Origin: Haloprofundus halobius
GTDB lineage: Archaea; Halobacteriota; Halobacteria; Halobacteriales; Haloferacaceae
Reading direction: 5' to 3'
Assembly: GCF_020097835.1 (NCBI RefSeq)
Contig: NZ_CP083666.1
Coordinates: forward strand, 496,001 to 560,000
DNA: 64,000 bases
Each line of letters begins with the position of its first letter. The first letter of the stretch is position 1. Under the pieces are notes generated by a model. That model was not told the DNA's origin. It saw only the letters and a program-made list of their open reading frames with translations, and did not search any database. Below, piece by piece: positions 32,867 through 41,108 of this stretch. A program made the position numbers and the translations under genes.

Positions 32867-33319
32867 ATGAGCGGACCCGAGTCGACACGCGAGACGTCGC
32901 TGTTCGCCCGGCCGGTCGTCCCCGTCGCCAGCGTTGACGACGCCGAGACGACGGCGCGGGCCGCACTCCCCCGAATCGCCGCCGTCGGCGGCGAACTGCT
33001 CGCGCTCCACGTCGTCGAGAAAGCCGGCGGCGTGCCGGACAAAGCGTCCGTCGAACAGCGCGAAGAGGTCGCCGAGGAGGCGTTCTCGGTCATCCGCGAA
33101 CTGGCTGCCGACGCCGGCGTCGACGTGGAGACGCGCGTCGCCTACGGCACGGACGTCGCGGAGACGATTCTCGACGTCGCTCGCGAGGAGAACGCCTCCG
33201 CCGTCGTGTTCACACCGCGCGGCGGAAGCAAGTGGGCGAAACTGCTGACCGGCGACGTCGCCGACGCGCTCGTCGGAAACGCCGACCGACCCGTCGTCGT
33301 GTTGCCCGCGTCCGAGTAG
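32867..33319 (+). CDS. Universal stress protein (UspA family)
   Basis: A 150-residue single Usp domain. FARPVVPVASVDDAETTARA opens the first strand, ALHVVEKAGG follows, and the C-terminus VGNADRPVVVLP is typical. The canonical ATP loop GxxGx9G(S/T) is replaced by RGGSKWAKLLTGDVADALVG, so ATP binding is uncertain. It lies 158 bases upstream of the transporter that itself ends in Usp domains, which suggests functional association. Confidence 0.88.
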   Translation: MSGPESTRETSLFARPVVPVASVDDAETTARAALPRIAAVGGELLALHVVEKAGGVPDKASVEQREEVAEEAFSVIRELAADAGVDVETRVAYGTDVAETILDVAREENASAVVFTPRGGSKWAKLLTGDVADALVGNADRPVVVLPASE

Positions 33320-33390
33320 TTCGGTTCCGTCCTCGGACGTCGGTTCGTCGAACCCGAACGTCCGGCGTTCCGGCGAACTACGTGTTCCAA

Positions 33391-33400
33391 ATTACTTAAA
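33391..33400 (+). promoter_or_regulatory. TATA element before the transporter mini-ORF
   Basis: ATTACTTAAA is centred about 28 bases before ATG 33425. The start point this predicts falls on or next to the mini-ORF start, not on the transporter ATG at 33477. Confidence 0.5.
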
Positions 33401-33424
33401 CGGATAGCGCGGTATCAGTCTGCT

Positions 33425-33484
33425 ATGTCACCTCCTGGAACAGCACCGCTTGGACTCTCACCGGTCTGGTACGTCCATGGCTGA
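33425..33484 (+). CDS. Leaderless 19-codon upstream ORF overlapping the transporter start
   Basis: It reads MSPPGTAPLGLSPVWYVHG then TGA. Its ATG lies where transcription should start, and its stop overlaps the transporter's first codons in another frame. Its codons 2-4 spell TCACCTCCT, matching the anti-Shine-Dalgarno end of 16S rRNA. It could attenuate or couple translation of the transporter. The peptide itself probably has no enzymatic role. Confidence 0.4.
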   Translation: MSPPGTAPLGLSPVWYVHG

Positions 33485-35720
33485 CGAGGAACTCGCGAAA
33501 GACCTCGGTCCGCTCGCGGCGCTGACTATCGGCGTCGGGACGATGATCGGCGCAGGTATCTTCGTTCTTCCGGGGACGGCCATCCAACAAGCCGGTGGGT
33601 TCGCCGTCGTCTCGTTTCTGATCGGCGGCGCGATCGCCCTTCTGACGGCGCTTTCGGCCTCCGAACTCGGGACCGCGATGCCGCGCTCGGGCGGCGCGTA
33701 CTTCTACGTCAACCGCGCACTCGGGCCGCTTTTCGGCTCCGTCGCAGGGTGGGCCAACTGGATGGGACTGGCGTTCGCCTCGGCGTTCTACATGGTCGGC
33801 TTCGGCGAGTACATCGTCAACATCTCCGGCGGGTCACTCACCATTCCGCTCGTCGTGCTGTCGGTGACGATACCCGTGAGCGTGAAGGGAACCGCGCTGG
33901 CCGGCGCGGCGCTGTTCGTCTTCATCAACTACGTCGGCGCGAAGGAGACCGGGAGACTACAGAACGTCATCGTCATCGTCCTCGTGGCGATTCTCGCCGT
34001 GTTCACTCTCGTCGGGTCGCTCCGCGCCGACCCGGCGAACCTCCCGGCGAGTCGAGGGTTCGGACCGACGATAACCACCACCGGCCTCATCTTCGTCTCC
34101 TACCTCGGATTCGTCCAGATCACCTCGGTCGCAGAGGAGATCAAAGAGCCCGACAAGAATCTCCCACGGGCGGTCATCGGTAGCGTCGTCATCGTGACGG
34201 CCATCTACGCGCTGGTGCTCATCGTGATGAGCGGCGCCGTCGAACAGGGCTTCATCGCCGAACAGGAGGCCGCGGGCGAGATCGCCGTCGTCGAGGTCGC
34301 AGAGATCATCCTCGGTCCGGCCGGTGCGGTGGCGATGTTGATCGGCGGACTGCTCGCGACCGCGTCCAGCGCGAACGCGAGCATTCTCGCCTCCTCGCGC
34401 ATCAACTTCGCAATGGGTCGCGACGCCATCGTCACGCCCAAACTCAACGAGATTCACGAGCGATTCGGCACGCCGTACCGTTCCATCGCCGTCACCGGCG
34501 GGTTCATCCTTCTGTTCGTTCTTGTCGCTCCGATCGAGACGCTCGCGACGATGGGAAGCGTCCTCCACCTTATCATCTACGGCCTGTTGAACATCGCGCT
34601 CATCGTGATGCGCGAGGCCGACGTCGCGGAGTACGAACCCTCCTACACCGTCCCGTTCTACCCGGTCACGCCAATCGTCGGGTCGATTCTCTCGTTCGCG
34701 CTCATCGCATTCATTGAACCGCGCATCACTATCGCCTTCAGCGCGGTGTTCGTCGGATTCGCGATGCTCTGGTATCTCTTCTACGCACGCTCGCGAACCA
34801 CCCGCCAGGGCGTCCTCAGCGACTACATCCTCAGTCGGGCCGACGAGATGCCCGAATCCGCCGTCTCCGCGGCGACGTCGGTCAAACCCGACGGCGGCGA
34901 CTACCGCGTGATGGTCCCGCTCGCGAACCCCGAGCACCAGACGGACCTCATCACGCTCGCCAGCGCCATCGCCAAGCAGCAGAGCGGCACCGTCGTCGCC
35001 GTCAACATCCAGCAGGTGCCAGACCAGACCTCGCTGGAAGCCGCCCGACGGCAGGGCGACTACGACGAGGCCCACCGCATCCTCGAACGCGCCCGCGACG
35101 ACGCCGAGACGCTCGGCGTCCCCGTCGAGACGCACACGATTCTCTCGCATCGGACATTCGAGGAGGTGTTCGACGCCGCGCGGACGTACGACGCCGACGT
35201 CACCGTCATGGGGTGGGGACCGGACGCTCACGGCTCGCCGGGGCGCGCCGAGAGCGCCATCGACGAACTCGCGAGCTCGCTCCCGTGTGACTTCCTCGTG
35301 CTCCGAGACCGCGGCTTCGACGCCTCGCGCATCCTCGTGCCGACGGCGGGCGGTCCGGACTCGGACCTCTCGGCGGCCGTCGCCAAGATGCTCCGCGCGG
35401 AGTACGGGTCGACGGTGACGCTCCTGCACGTCGCCGACGACGAGTCCGAGGGTCGGGCGTTCCTCGAAGGGTGGGCGGCCGACCACGAACTCGACGACGC
35501 CGAACTCGCCGTCGAGTCGGGTGACGTCGAAGAAGCAATCGGTCGCCACGCCCAGAACGCGACGATGCTCGTCGTCGGCGCGACCGAGCGCGGCCTGCTC
35601 TCGCGAGTGTTCACCGACAGCCTCGTGTTGAACGTCGTCGACGAGGTAGACTGTTCGGTGCTGCTCGCCGAGAAGAAGCGGACGCGGACGCTGCGCGAGC
35701 GGCTGTTCGGCAGCACCTGA
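33477..35720 (+). CDS. APC-family amino-acid transporter fused to universal stress domains
   Basis: A 747-residue protein. Residues 1-450 are an amino acid/polyamine/cation permease of about 12 helices, with the first-helix motif IGVGTMIGAGIFVLPG. Residues 470-745 hold two Usp-type domains (YRVMVPLANPEHQ and SRILVPTAGGPDSD openings, ending VDCSVLLAEKK). Usp tails may sense nucleotides or couple transport to energy state. ATG 33477 fits the usual MADEELAKDLGPLAALTIG start; an in-frame TTG at 33450 is less likely. A leaderless mini-ORF overlaps the start, so translation may be by reinitiation. Confidence 0.93.
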   Translation: MADEELAKDLGPLAALTIGVGTMIGAGIFVLPGTAIQQAGGFAVVSFLIGGAIALLTALSASELGTAMPRSGGAYFYVNRALGPLFGSVAGWANWMGLAFASAFYMVGFGEYIVNISGGSLTIPLVVLSVTIPVSVKGTALAGAALFVFINYVGAKETGRLQNVIVIVLVAILAVFTLVGSLRADPANLPASRGFGPTITTTGLIFVSYLGFVQITSVAEEIKEPDKNLPRAVIGSVVIVTAIYALVLIVMSGAVEQGFIAEQEAAGEIAVVEVAEIILGPAGAVAMLIGGLLATASSANASILASSRINFAMGRDAIVTPKLNEIHERFGTPYRSIAVTGGFILLFVLVAPIETLATMGSVLHLIIYGLLNIALIVMREADVAEYEPSYTVPFYPVTPIVGSILSFALIAFIEPRITIAFSAVFVGFAMLWYLFYARSRTTRQGVLSDYILSRADEMPESAVSAATSVKPDGGDYRVMVPLANPEHQTDLITLASAIAKQQSGTVVAVNIQQVPDQTSLEAARRQGDYDEAHRILERARDDAETLGVPVETHTILSHRTFEEVFDAARTYDADVTVMGWGPDAHGSPGRAESAIDELASSLPCDFLVLRDRGFDASRILVPTAGGPDSDLSAAVAKMLRAEYGSTVTLLHVADDESEGRAFLEGWAADHELDDAELAVESGDVEEAIGRHAQNATMLVVGATERGLLSRVFTDSLVLNVVDEVDCSVLLAEKKRTRTLRERLFGST

Positions 35721-35723
35721 ACG

Positions 35724-35744
35724 AAAAAAGCGGAGTACGGTTTT
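35724..35744. terminator. Bidirectional T-run terminator
   Basis: Between convergent genes, AAAAAA at 35724-35729 gives a T6 run for the minus-strand acetyltransferase, and TTTT at 35741-35744 serves the transporter. Confidence 0.4.
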
Positions 35745-35751
35745 CTCGGTC

Positions 35752-36693
35752 TCAGCTCTCGACGACCGCAGGATCCGTCAAATCCGCCGCCATCACGAAA
35801 TCGGGTTCGTCAGAGACGCCGACACGCGCGTACGCCGTGTCGCTCACCCAGCGCACGCCCTCCGGAATCAACACGCGAACCTTCTCGGCGTCGGCGCTCG
35901 CGGCGTCGCGGGCAATCGCTCGGTACAATGCCCGCGCCGCCTCGTCGTCGCTCCACGCGCCGACGGCGTACTCGGCCCACGTCTCGGGCTCGCCGTCGTC
36001 GCCCGGGCGGTCGTACGTCCGGTTTCGGAAGGTGAACCCGCGGGTGCCGTCCTCGCTGGCGACGAACAGACGGTCCTCGTCGGCCGCCGCTCGGAGTCGC
36101 TCGCGGGTCAGTTCCGACACCGCCCACGACTCGTCGGCGTCGAGGGCGAGTCCCTTCAAGTCGCTTCGGGCGTCGCTGCCGGTCCAGAACGACCACGCGG
36201 CGTCCGCCTCCGCGACGATGGGGAGGTCGGGTTCGGCGTCGGCCTCGGGCGTCGGCATCCCCCAACGGAACTCCGCACAGGGGCCGAATCCCGCCGCGCG
36301 CGACTGGCCCAGACCCGCCACGTTCCACGAGAACACCATGTTGCGGGCGACGGTCGCGCCTCGGTCTCTCGCCCACCGAAACAGCGCCTTCGACAGATGC
36401 ATCGACGCGCCCTGGCCCCGGTAGTCGGGGTTGACGCGCATCCCCTGCGCCCACGCCTCGTACTCCGAGAGCAACACGCCCTGACAGATGCCGGCGAGTT
36501 CCTCGGAGGGACTCTCTTGGTCTCCCTCGGCGTCGAGGACGAACGTCCGCTGGCGCTCGCCGTCGCCGGCAATCCAGTCGTGGTAGACGTGATGGATGTA
36601 GTCGGAGCCGCCGCGGTCGGCCCACGTCTCGATCGTGAACGCCGCCACCGCGTCGTAATCCTCGGGTCGTGCCTGTCGGACGGTCAGGTCCAC
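35752..36693 (-). CDS. GNAT-family acetyltransferase
   Basis: A 313-residue protein. Residues 1-150 are a GNAT domain; the acetyl-CoA loop is VNPDYRGQGASMHLSKALF, a standard Q/RxxGxG/A motif, and MDLTVRQARPEDYDAVAAF is the usual first strand. Residues 170-300 form a second, diverged GNAT-like half (RGFTFRNRTY and others). The GTG start lies ten bases inside the end of gatD, so it is coupled to the amidotransferase. The acceptor is unknown. Confidence 0.85.
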   Translation of the reverse strand: MDLTVRQARPEDYDAVAAFTIETWADRGGSDYIHHVYHDWIAGDGERQRTFVLDAEGDQESPSEELAGICQGVLLSEYEAWAQGMRVNPDYRGQGASMHLSKALFRWARDRGATVARNMVFSWNVAGLGQSRAAGFGPCAEFRWGMPTPEADAEPDLPIVAEADAAWSFWTGSDARSDLKGLALDADESWAVSELTRERLRAAADEDRLFVASEDGTRGFTFRNRTYDRPGDDGEPETWAEYAVGAWSDDEAARALYRAIARDAASADAEKVRVLIPEGVRWVSDTAYARVGVSDEPDFVMAADLTDPAVVES

Positions 36694-37931
36694 GGCTTGG
36701 ACTCCTCTTGCAGTTCACCGACGAGGTTCCGCCCCATCGCGTCGGCGGGGTCGCCGAGGTTCGCGAGCGCCCACATCAGTTTCACCTTCGCCGTCCCGGG
36801 GAGGGTGTCGCCCGCCTCGACGACCCCCGCGTCGAGCAGGTCGCGACCGGTGTCGTAGACGCGGTCGCAGACGCGGCCCGCGATACACTGGCTGGTCATC
36901 GCGACGACCGTTCCGTCGTCGACTAACTCCTCGATACGGGGAATGAGGTCGGTGTGGACGTGACCGAGTCCCGTTCCCTCGACGACGACGCCGGATTTGC
37001 CGTCGAGGTAGTCGAGTGCTGCGGGGTCCATCCCGGGCGTGAACTTCACGAGTTCGACCTCGCCGTCGATGTCGGGTGCGATAGAGAGGTCGACCCCGCC
37101 GCGCTCGGCGTGCTCGCGTCGGAACGTGACCGCCTCCGTCTCGTAGTCGACCTCGCCGAGCGGTTTCGCGCCGACCGTCTCGAAGGCATTGCGACGCGAC
37201 GTGTGATTCTTGCGTACGCGCGTACCGCGATGGAGCGCGCAGACGTCGTCGCTCTCGGTGCCGTGCATGCAGACGAGCACCTCCGCGCAGTCGGATTTTG
37301 CCACCTCGACGGCACAGACGGCGTTCATCACGTTGTCCGAGGAGGGGCGATCCGCCGAGCGCTGACTGCCGGTGAAGACGACGGGAACCGGCGTGTCGAG
37401 CATGAACGACAGCGCCGACGCGGAGAACTGCATCGTGTCGGTGCCGTGCATGACGACGACGCCGTCCGCGCCCGCTTCGACCTCCTCGTGGACCGCCCGC
37501 GCGAGGGCTTGCCAGACGTCGGGGGTCATGTTCTCCGAGAGGATGTTGGCGACGACGCGGCCGCGGTAGTTCGCCCGGCCCGCGAGGTCCGGTACGGCGC
37601 GGAGCACGTCCTCGGCGTCGAACTGCGCCGTCACCGCGCCCGTCCGGTAGTCGACGGTGGAGGCGATGGTACCGCCGGTGGAGATGAGCGAGATCGTCGG
37701 CAGGTCGTCGTCGAACTCGATTTCGGAGCTGTCGCCCTCGTCGGACTGGGCGTCCTCGACGTCGAACACCCCGGATTCGAGCACTTCCACCTCGGCGTCC
37801 TCGCGCTCGATACCGACGTTGTAGCCGCCGTCGAGTTTGACGACGAGGTGGTCGGCCGTCGTCGACGGCATCAGCACGCCCTCGTTCGTGACGCTCCCGC
37901 GCTCGACGCGGATGCGGTCGCCTGCGTTCAT
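36684..37931 (-). CDS. gatD: Glutamyl-tRNA(Gln) amidotransferase subunit D
   Basis: A 415-residue asparaginase-type glutaminase subunit of archaeal GatDE, which converts Glu-tRNA(Gln) to Gln-tRNA(Gln). An N-terminal beta-barrel extension (1-75, with DRIRVERGSVTNEGVLMP) distinguishes GatD from plain asparaginases. STGGTIAS holds the first catalytic Thr and HGTDTMQFSAS the second Thr-Asp. The partner gatE is not in the window. A GGAGGT lies about 11 bases upstream of ATG 37931. Its end overlaps the start of the acetyltransferase gene. Confidence 0.96.
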   Translation of the reverse strand: MNAGDRIRVERGSVTNEGVLMPSTTADHLVVKLDGGYNVGIEREDAEVEVLESGVFDVEDAQSDEGDSSEIEFDDDLPTISLISTGGTIASTVDYRTGAVTAQFDAEDVLRAVPDLAGRANYRGRVVANILSENMTPDVWQALARAVHEEVEAGADGVVVMHGTDTMQFSASALSFMLDTPVPVVFTGSQRSADRPSSDNVMNAVCAVEVAKSDCAEVLVCMHGTESDDVCALHRGTRVRKNHTSRRNAFETVGAKPLGEVDYETEAVTFRREHAERGGVDLSIAPDIDGEVELVKFTPGMDPAALDYLDGKSGVVVEGTGLGHVHTDLIPRIEELVDDGTVVAMTSQCIAGRVCDRVYDTGRDLLDAGVVEAGDTLPGTAKVKLMWALANLGDPADAMGRNLVGELQEESKPWT

Positions 37932-38082
37932 ACTCGCGGCTACCTCCGCGGCGGACTTGAATCCACTCGTTCGCGGGCGACTTCCGGCGCCGACGTCTCG
38001 GTGCGAGGTGAGCTCTACTTCCCTCGTTGGTGCCGGCAGAACGAACACAAAAGTGATGCCGGATGCACACTCATCGTCCGAT

Positions 38083-38526
38083 ATGTCCTCGCACACGAAT
38101 CCGCCCCCCTCCGACAGCGACGACTCGCCCGGCCGACTCGGCCGCCTGTTCGCGCCGAAGGCGTTCCTCCTCGCGCTCGCGCTCTCGCTCGTCGGCGTGT
38201 TCCTCGGCGGTCTCGTCCCCGTCGTCGGGGCGATACCCGGCGTCGACCTCCTGCTCCGCGCGCTGGGCCTGTTCGCCGCCGCGTTCGTCGTCGGCCTCGT
38301 CTCCGAGAGACCCCGATACGTCGAGGTCGCACTCGCCGGCGCGCTCGTCGGCGTGTTCAGCGTCGTCCTCTCGACGCTCGGGGCGTTCCTCCCCGTCGCG
38401 GTGAACGTCATCTCGGAGTACGGCGTCGAACTCGGCGGCGTCGGTGCGGCCGTCGGCGCGTTCGTCACGCTCCTCGGCCACTACTTCGGGCGCGATCTGC
38501 GCGACGGCGTCACGCGAGAAATTTGA
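38083..38526 (+). CDS. Four-helix membrane protein, haloarchaeal
   Basis: A 147-residue protein. A 25-residue hydrophilic N-terminus precedes four membrane helices (LLALALSLVGVFLGGLV, LLLRALGLFAAAFVVGLV, VALAGALVGVFSVVLSTL, GVGAAVGAFVTLLGHYFG). ATG 38083 is preferred; ATG 38057 would add nine residues. It converges with the winged-helix regulator. Function is unknown and I cannot assign a family. Confidence 0.75.
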   Translation: MSSHTNPPPSDSDDSPGRLGRLFAPKAFLLALALSLVGVFLGGLVPVVGAIPGVDLLLRALGLFAAAFVVGLVSERPRYVEVALAGALVGVFSVVLSTLGAFLPVAVNVISEYGVELGGVGAAVGAFVTLLGHYFGRDLRDGVTREI

Positions 38527-38554
38527 GCCGCGAAAACGCTCACCAGCGTCGCGG

Positions 38555-39211
38555 TCAGCGGACGCTCCACTGGTCGTTTCGGTGTGCGAGCAACCCGCGC
38601 TCGTACAGTCCGTCCAGTACCTGCTCGACGACTTCCGGCGGCGCGCCGACCTCCTTGGCGACGGCCAGCGTGCTCGTCGCACCGCCGGCGACGGCCGCGA
38701 GCACCTTCGCGTAGAACCGACTGTCGGCGTCGGCACCGATGCGTTCGTTCAGACGGTCGAGTACGTCGGTCATCCGACCGTGGACCCACCGCTGGGCGAG
38801 TGAGAGTTCGTTCTCGATGGTTTCGAGGCGGCCGAACTCCTGTGCGAGCGATTCGAGGTCGTCGCCGTTCTGACGGGGCTCGGCGTCGATGCTGAGGTGC
38901 GAACAACGGCCGGTCAGTTCGAGCGTCGGACTCGCCGGGTACGCGCTCTTCGTGCCGAACCCGTACGGCGAGACGTTCACCTCCAACCGGACGTTCTGGG
39001 CGATATGGAAGTACTTTCGCCGCTGGTCGTCGGTTCGGCTCTCGACGAGACCGGCCTCCTCCAGCTTTCTGAGATGGTCGATGACGGCCTTGGGACTGAC
39101 ACCGAGGTACTCGGAGATCTCCGTGACGTAGCAAGGCTTGTGCGAGAGCAGGCGAAGGATGCGCCGCCGGTTCTCGTTGCCGAGGAGATCCAGAAGCACC
39201 GCAGAGTCCAT
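38555..39211 (-). CDS. ArsR-like winged-helix transcription regulator
   Basis: A 218-residue protein. An N-terminal winged helix (LLDLLGNENRRRILRLLSHK, EISEYLGVSPKAVIDHLRKL, EEAGLVESR) resembles ArsR/SurR-type archaeal regulators. A middle segment may be a ligand or redox domain with a single Cys in TGRCSHLS. A predicted second helix-turn-helix-like C-terminus follows (EVGAPPEVVEQVLDGLYERG). The effector and targets are unknown. ATG 39211 is the natural start at the beginning of the winged helix. It stands alone. Confidence 0.88.
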   Translation of the reverse strand: MDSAVLLDLLGNENRRRILRLLSHKPCYVTEISEYLGVSPKAVIDHLRKLEEAGLVESRTDDQRRKYFHIAQNVRLEVNVSPYGFGTKSAYPASPTLELTGRCSHLSIDAEPRQNGDDLESLAQEFGRLETIENELSLAQRWVHGRMTDVLDRLNERIGADADSRFYAKVLAAVAGGATSTLAVAKEVGAPPEVVEQVLDGLYERGLLAHRNDQWSVR

Positions 39212-39398
39212 GACAACAGGTAGGCCGGCAGAACTGAAAAGGCTGACTCCCGTCGTAGCCGACCATGTCGCGACGCTACCCCGTCGACTGTCGGTCCGGA
39301 GTCCGCGTGACGGCTCGCGTCGTATCGACGGGTCGCGGTCCTCTCCGAAGCGGCCACGAGGGGGTGTCCTCACCGCCCGCGACGGTTTGGTGCCGCCG

Positions 39399-40241
39399 CT
39401 ACGTGTCGGATTCGGCGCTACGGACGTCCTCTTTGCCGAGCGCTTCTCCGTCGACGCGGGTCGTCGAGACGTCCGGTGGTCGCTCGTCGTCCGGCGACTC
39501 GCCCTCCAGTCCGTCGCCGGGTTCGTCGACACCGTCGCCGGGTTCGTCGTCGTCGCTCTCGGCGTCGTCGTCTCCAACGGCGTCACCGAGCGTGGCGGGG
39601 TCTTCGCCCGGCGCCTCGGGGACGGGGTCACCCGACGTCTCGGCGGCGGTCGGGTCGGTCAACTCTCGTCCCTCCGAGGAGTCGTCGGCGTTGTCGCTCC
39701 CGTTGGCGCGGCCCGGAAGCTCCTCGGGCGGTCCGGCGTGCTGACCGGGTCCGGCGAGGTCAGCGTGGGTCTCCCTCGTCTCGCTGCGGAGCGACGAGAG
39801 GCGACTGGCGTTCGCGTCGACTCGCTCCGCCGCCGCCTCCGTCGCGTCTATCGAGACGGTCAACGCGCTCAGTTCCCCGTCCAGTTCGCCGAGGCGACCG
39901 TAGTACTGCGACTCCGACAGCGTGTCGTTCTCCGCCGCTGCGTCCAGCGCGTCCCGGCGTTCGCGGAGGTCGACGAGTTCGACTTCGAGACGGTCGATTC
40001 GGCGCTCGACGGCTCGCTTGTCGCCGTTCCGTTCGAATCCGGCCTCCCACTTCTCGTTGGCGACGACGCCACGGGTCTCGGCGGTCGTCGAGTGAACGAA
40101 CGAGGTGACGTTGTCACCGAGTTCGCTTCGACCGTCGTCTTCGATCTGTTCTCTCGTCTCGACGTCCGACGCCGAGGCGGCGCCTGGCACGGTCGCGACG
40201 ACGACGAACACCGCGACGAGGAGGGCGTAGACGGCTTTCAT
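39399..40241 (-). CDS. Exported coiled-coil protein with acidic tail
   Basis: A 280-residue protein with a Sec signal (YALLVAVFVVVATVPGAASA). A coiled-coil region (AVERRIDRLEVELVDLRERR, ELDGELSALTVSIDATEAAA) precedes a 100-residue acidic, Pro/Gly-rich, disordered tail. It is probably a cell-surface protein of the haloarchaeal DUF7096-like type; the family is uncertain. A TATA-like GTTTATGGG lies about 28 bases before ATG 40241. It is well placed for its own promoter. Confidence 0.78.
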   Translation of the reverse strand: MKAVYALLVAVFVVVATVPGAASASDVETREQIEDDGRSELGDNVTSFVHSTTAETRGVVANEKWEAGFERNGDKRAVERRIDRLEVELVDLRERRDALDAAAENDTLSESQYYGRLGELDGELSALTVSIDATEAAAERVDANASRLSSLRSETRETHADLAGPGQHAGPPEELPGRANGSDNADDSSEGRELTDPTAAETSGDPVPEAPGEDPATLGDAVGDDDAESDDDEPGDGVDEPGDGLEGESPDDERPPDVSTTRVDGEALGKEDVRSAESDT

Positions 40242-40387
40242 CGAATTCCGGTACCCCACGCGCGCCCATAAACACGGTTCTCCGTTCGTTTCGTTCACCT
40301 CGGGTTTCGTTCCGTTCAGCGCGCCCGCAATCGCCGCGGCGAAACCTGCGTTCGCCTGCAACAGTGTAATCCGACAGTAATCCCCTC

Positions 40388-41041
40388 TTACTCCCGGACC
40401 GTCGCCCCGGAGAACCGGTCGAAGAGATTCGCCGCAATACCCACCGAGACGAGCGATATCGCCACACTCGCGACGACGAGTGCCGCCCCCGGCTCGTACC
40501 GGAGCGGCGGATGGTAGCCGAACAGGTAGTCGAAGATGTCGTTTACTAGTGCCAACGTGAGCGCGAACGCGAGCGCACCTCGCGTCGTCGCTCCGATGCG
40601 CGCGATGAGCACCGCTTCGACGACGAATCCGAGGTGCGTGAGCAGGATTCCCCAGTAACTCCACAGCGACGAGAGGCCGAAGCCGAAGTAGAGGTCGGGG
40701 CGGAGGTTCAACGCGACGACCGTCCAGAGGCCGAACTTCACGAGCCAGACGACAGACAGCGTGTGAAGGTAGACGAGCGGGCGGTTCAGCGGCGCGTCGT
40801 CGAGCGACCGACCGAGGTTCGGTAGCAGCGTCGCCAGCGAGAGCGTCCCCAGCGCCAGTGCCGTCGGCGAGTCGCCGTACAGCGGCCACAGAAACGTCGA
40901 TATCGCGGGCATCGTCTCGACGTAGTAGCGGACGCCGACGAGGAACGCCGTCGCGTTGACGACGAGCAACCAGACGAGACTCGGCCCGTTGCCGAGGTAG
41001 TACTCGACGTACCGGTCCGGGATGGGACGTACGCCCGCCAT
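40388..41041 (-). CDS. DUF1405 membrane protein
   Basis: A 217-residue protein with about six membrane helices. The family pattern of DUF1405 is recognisable in PSLVWLLVVNATAFLVGVRYY, FLWPLYGDSPTALAL and the central WLVKFGLWTVVA. DUF1405 proteins are of unknown function, in archaea and Bacillus. It is followed by the exported coiled-coil gene on the same strand after about 150 bases. Confidence 0.85.
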   Translation of the reverse strand: MAGVRPIPDRYVEYYLGNGPSLVWLLVVNATAFLVGVRYYVETMPAISTFLWPLYGDSPTALALGTLSLATLLPNLGRSLDDAPLNRPLVYLHTLSVVWLVKFGLWTVVALNLRPDLYFGFGLSSLWSYWGILLTHLGFVVEAVLIARIGATTRGALAFALTLALVNDIFDYLFGYHPPLRYEPGAALVVASVAISLVSVGIAANLFDRFSGATVRE

Positions 41042-41108
41042 TCGTCGGAGGGAAGAGCGGTACCGGGTAAAAGCTGTCGAGACGTCGACCGACGTGCGAC
41101 GGCCGCGT

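Noticed and set aside
33957-35549. 530-codon open frame antisense to the transporter
   Set aside because: It is an Asp/Arg/His-rich shadow of the transporter codons, with no domain or start context.
36954-38714. 586-codon plus-strand frame across gatD
   Set aside because: It is antisense to a clear gatD, and its sequence is low complexity.
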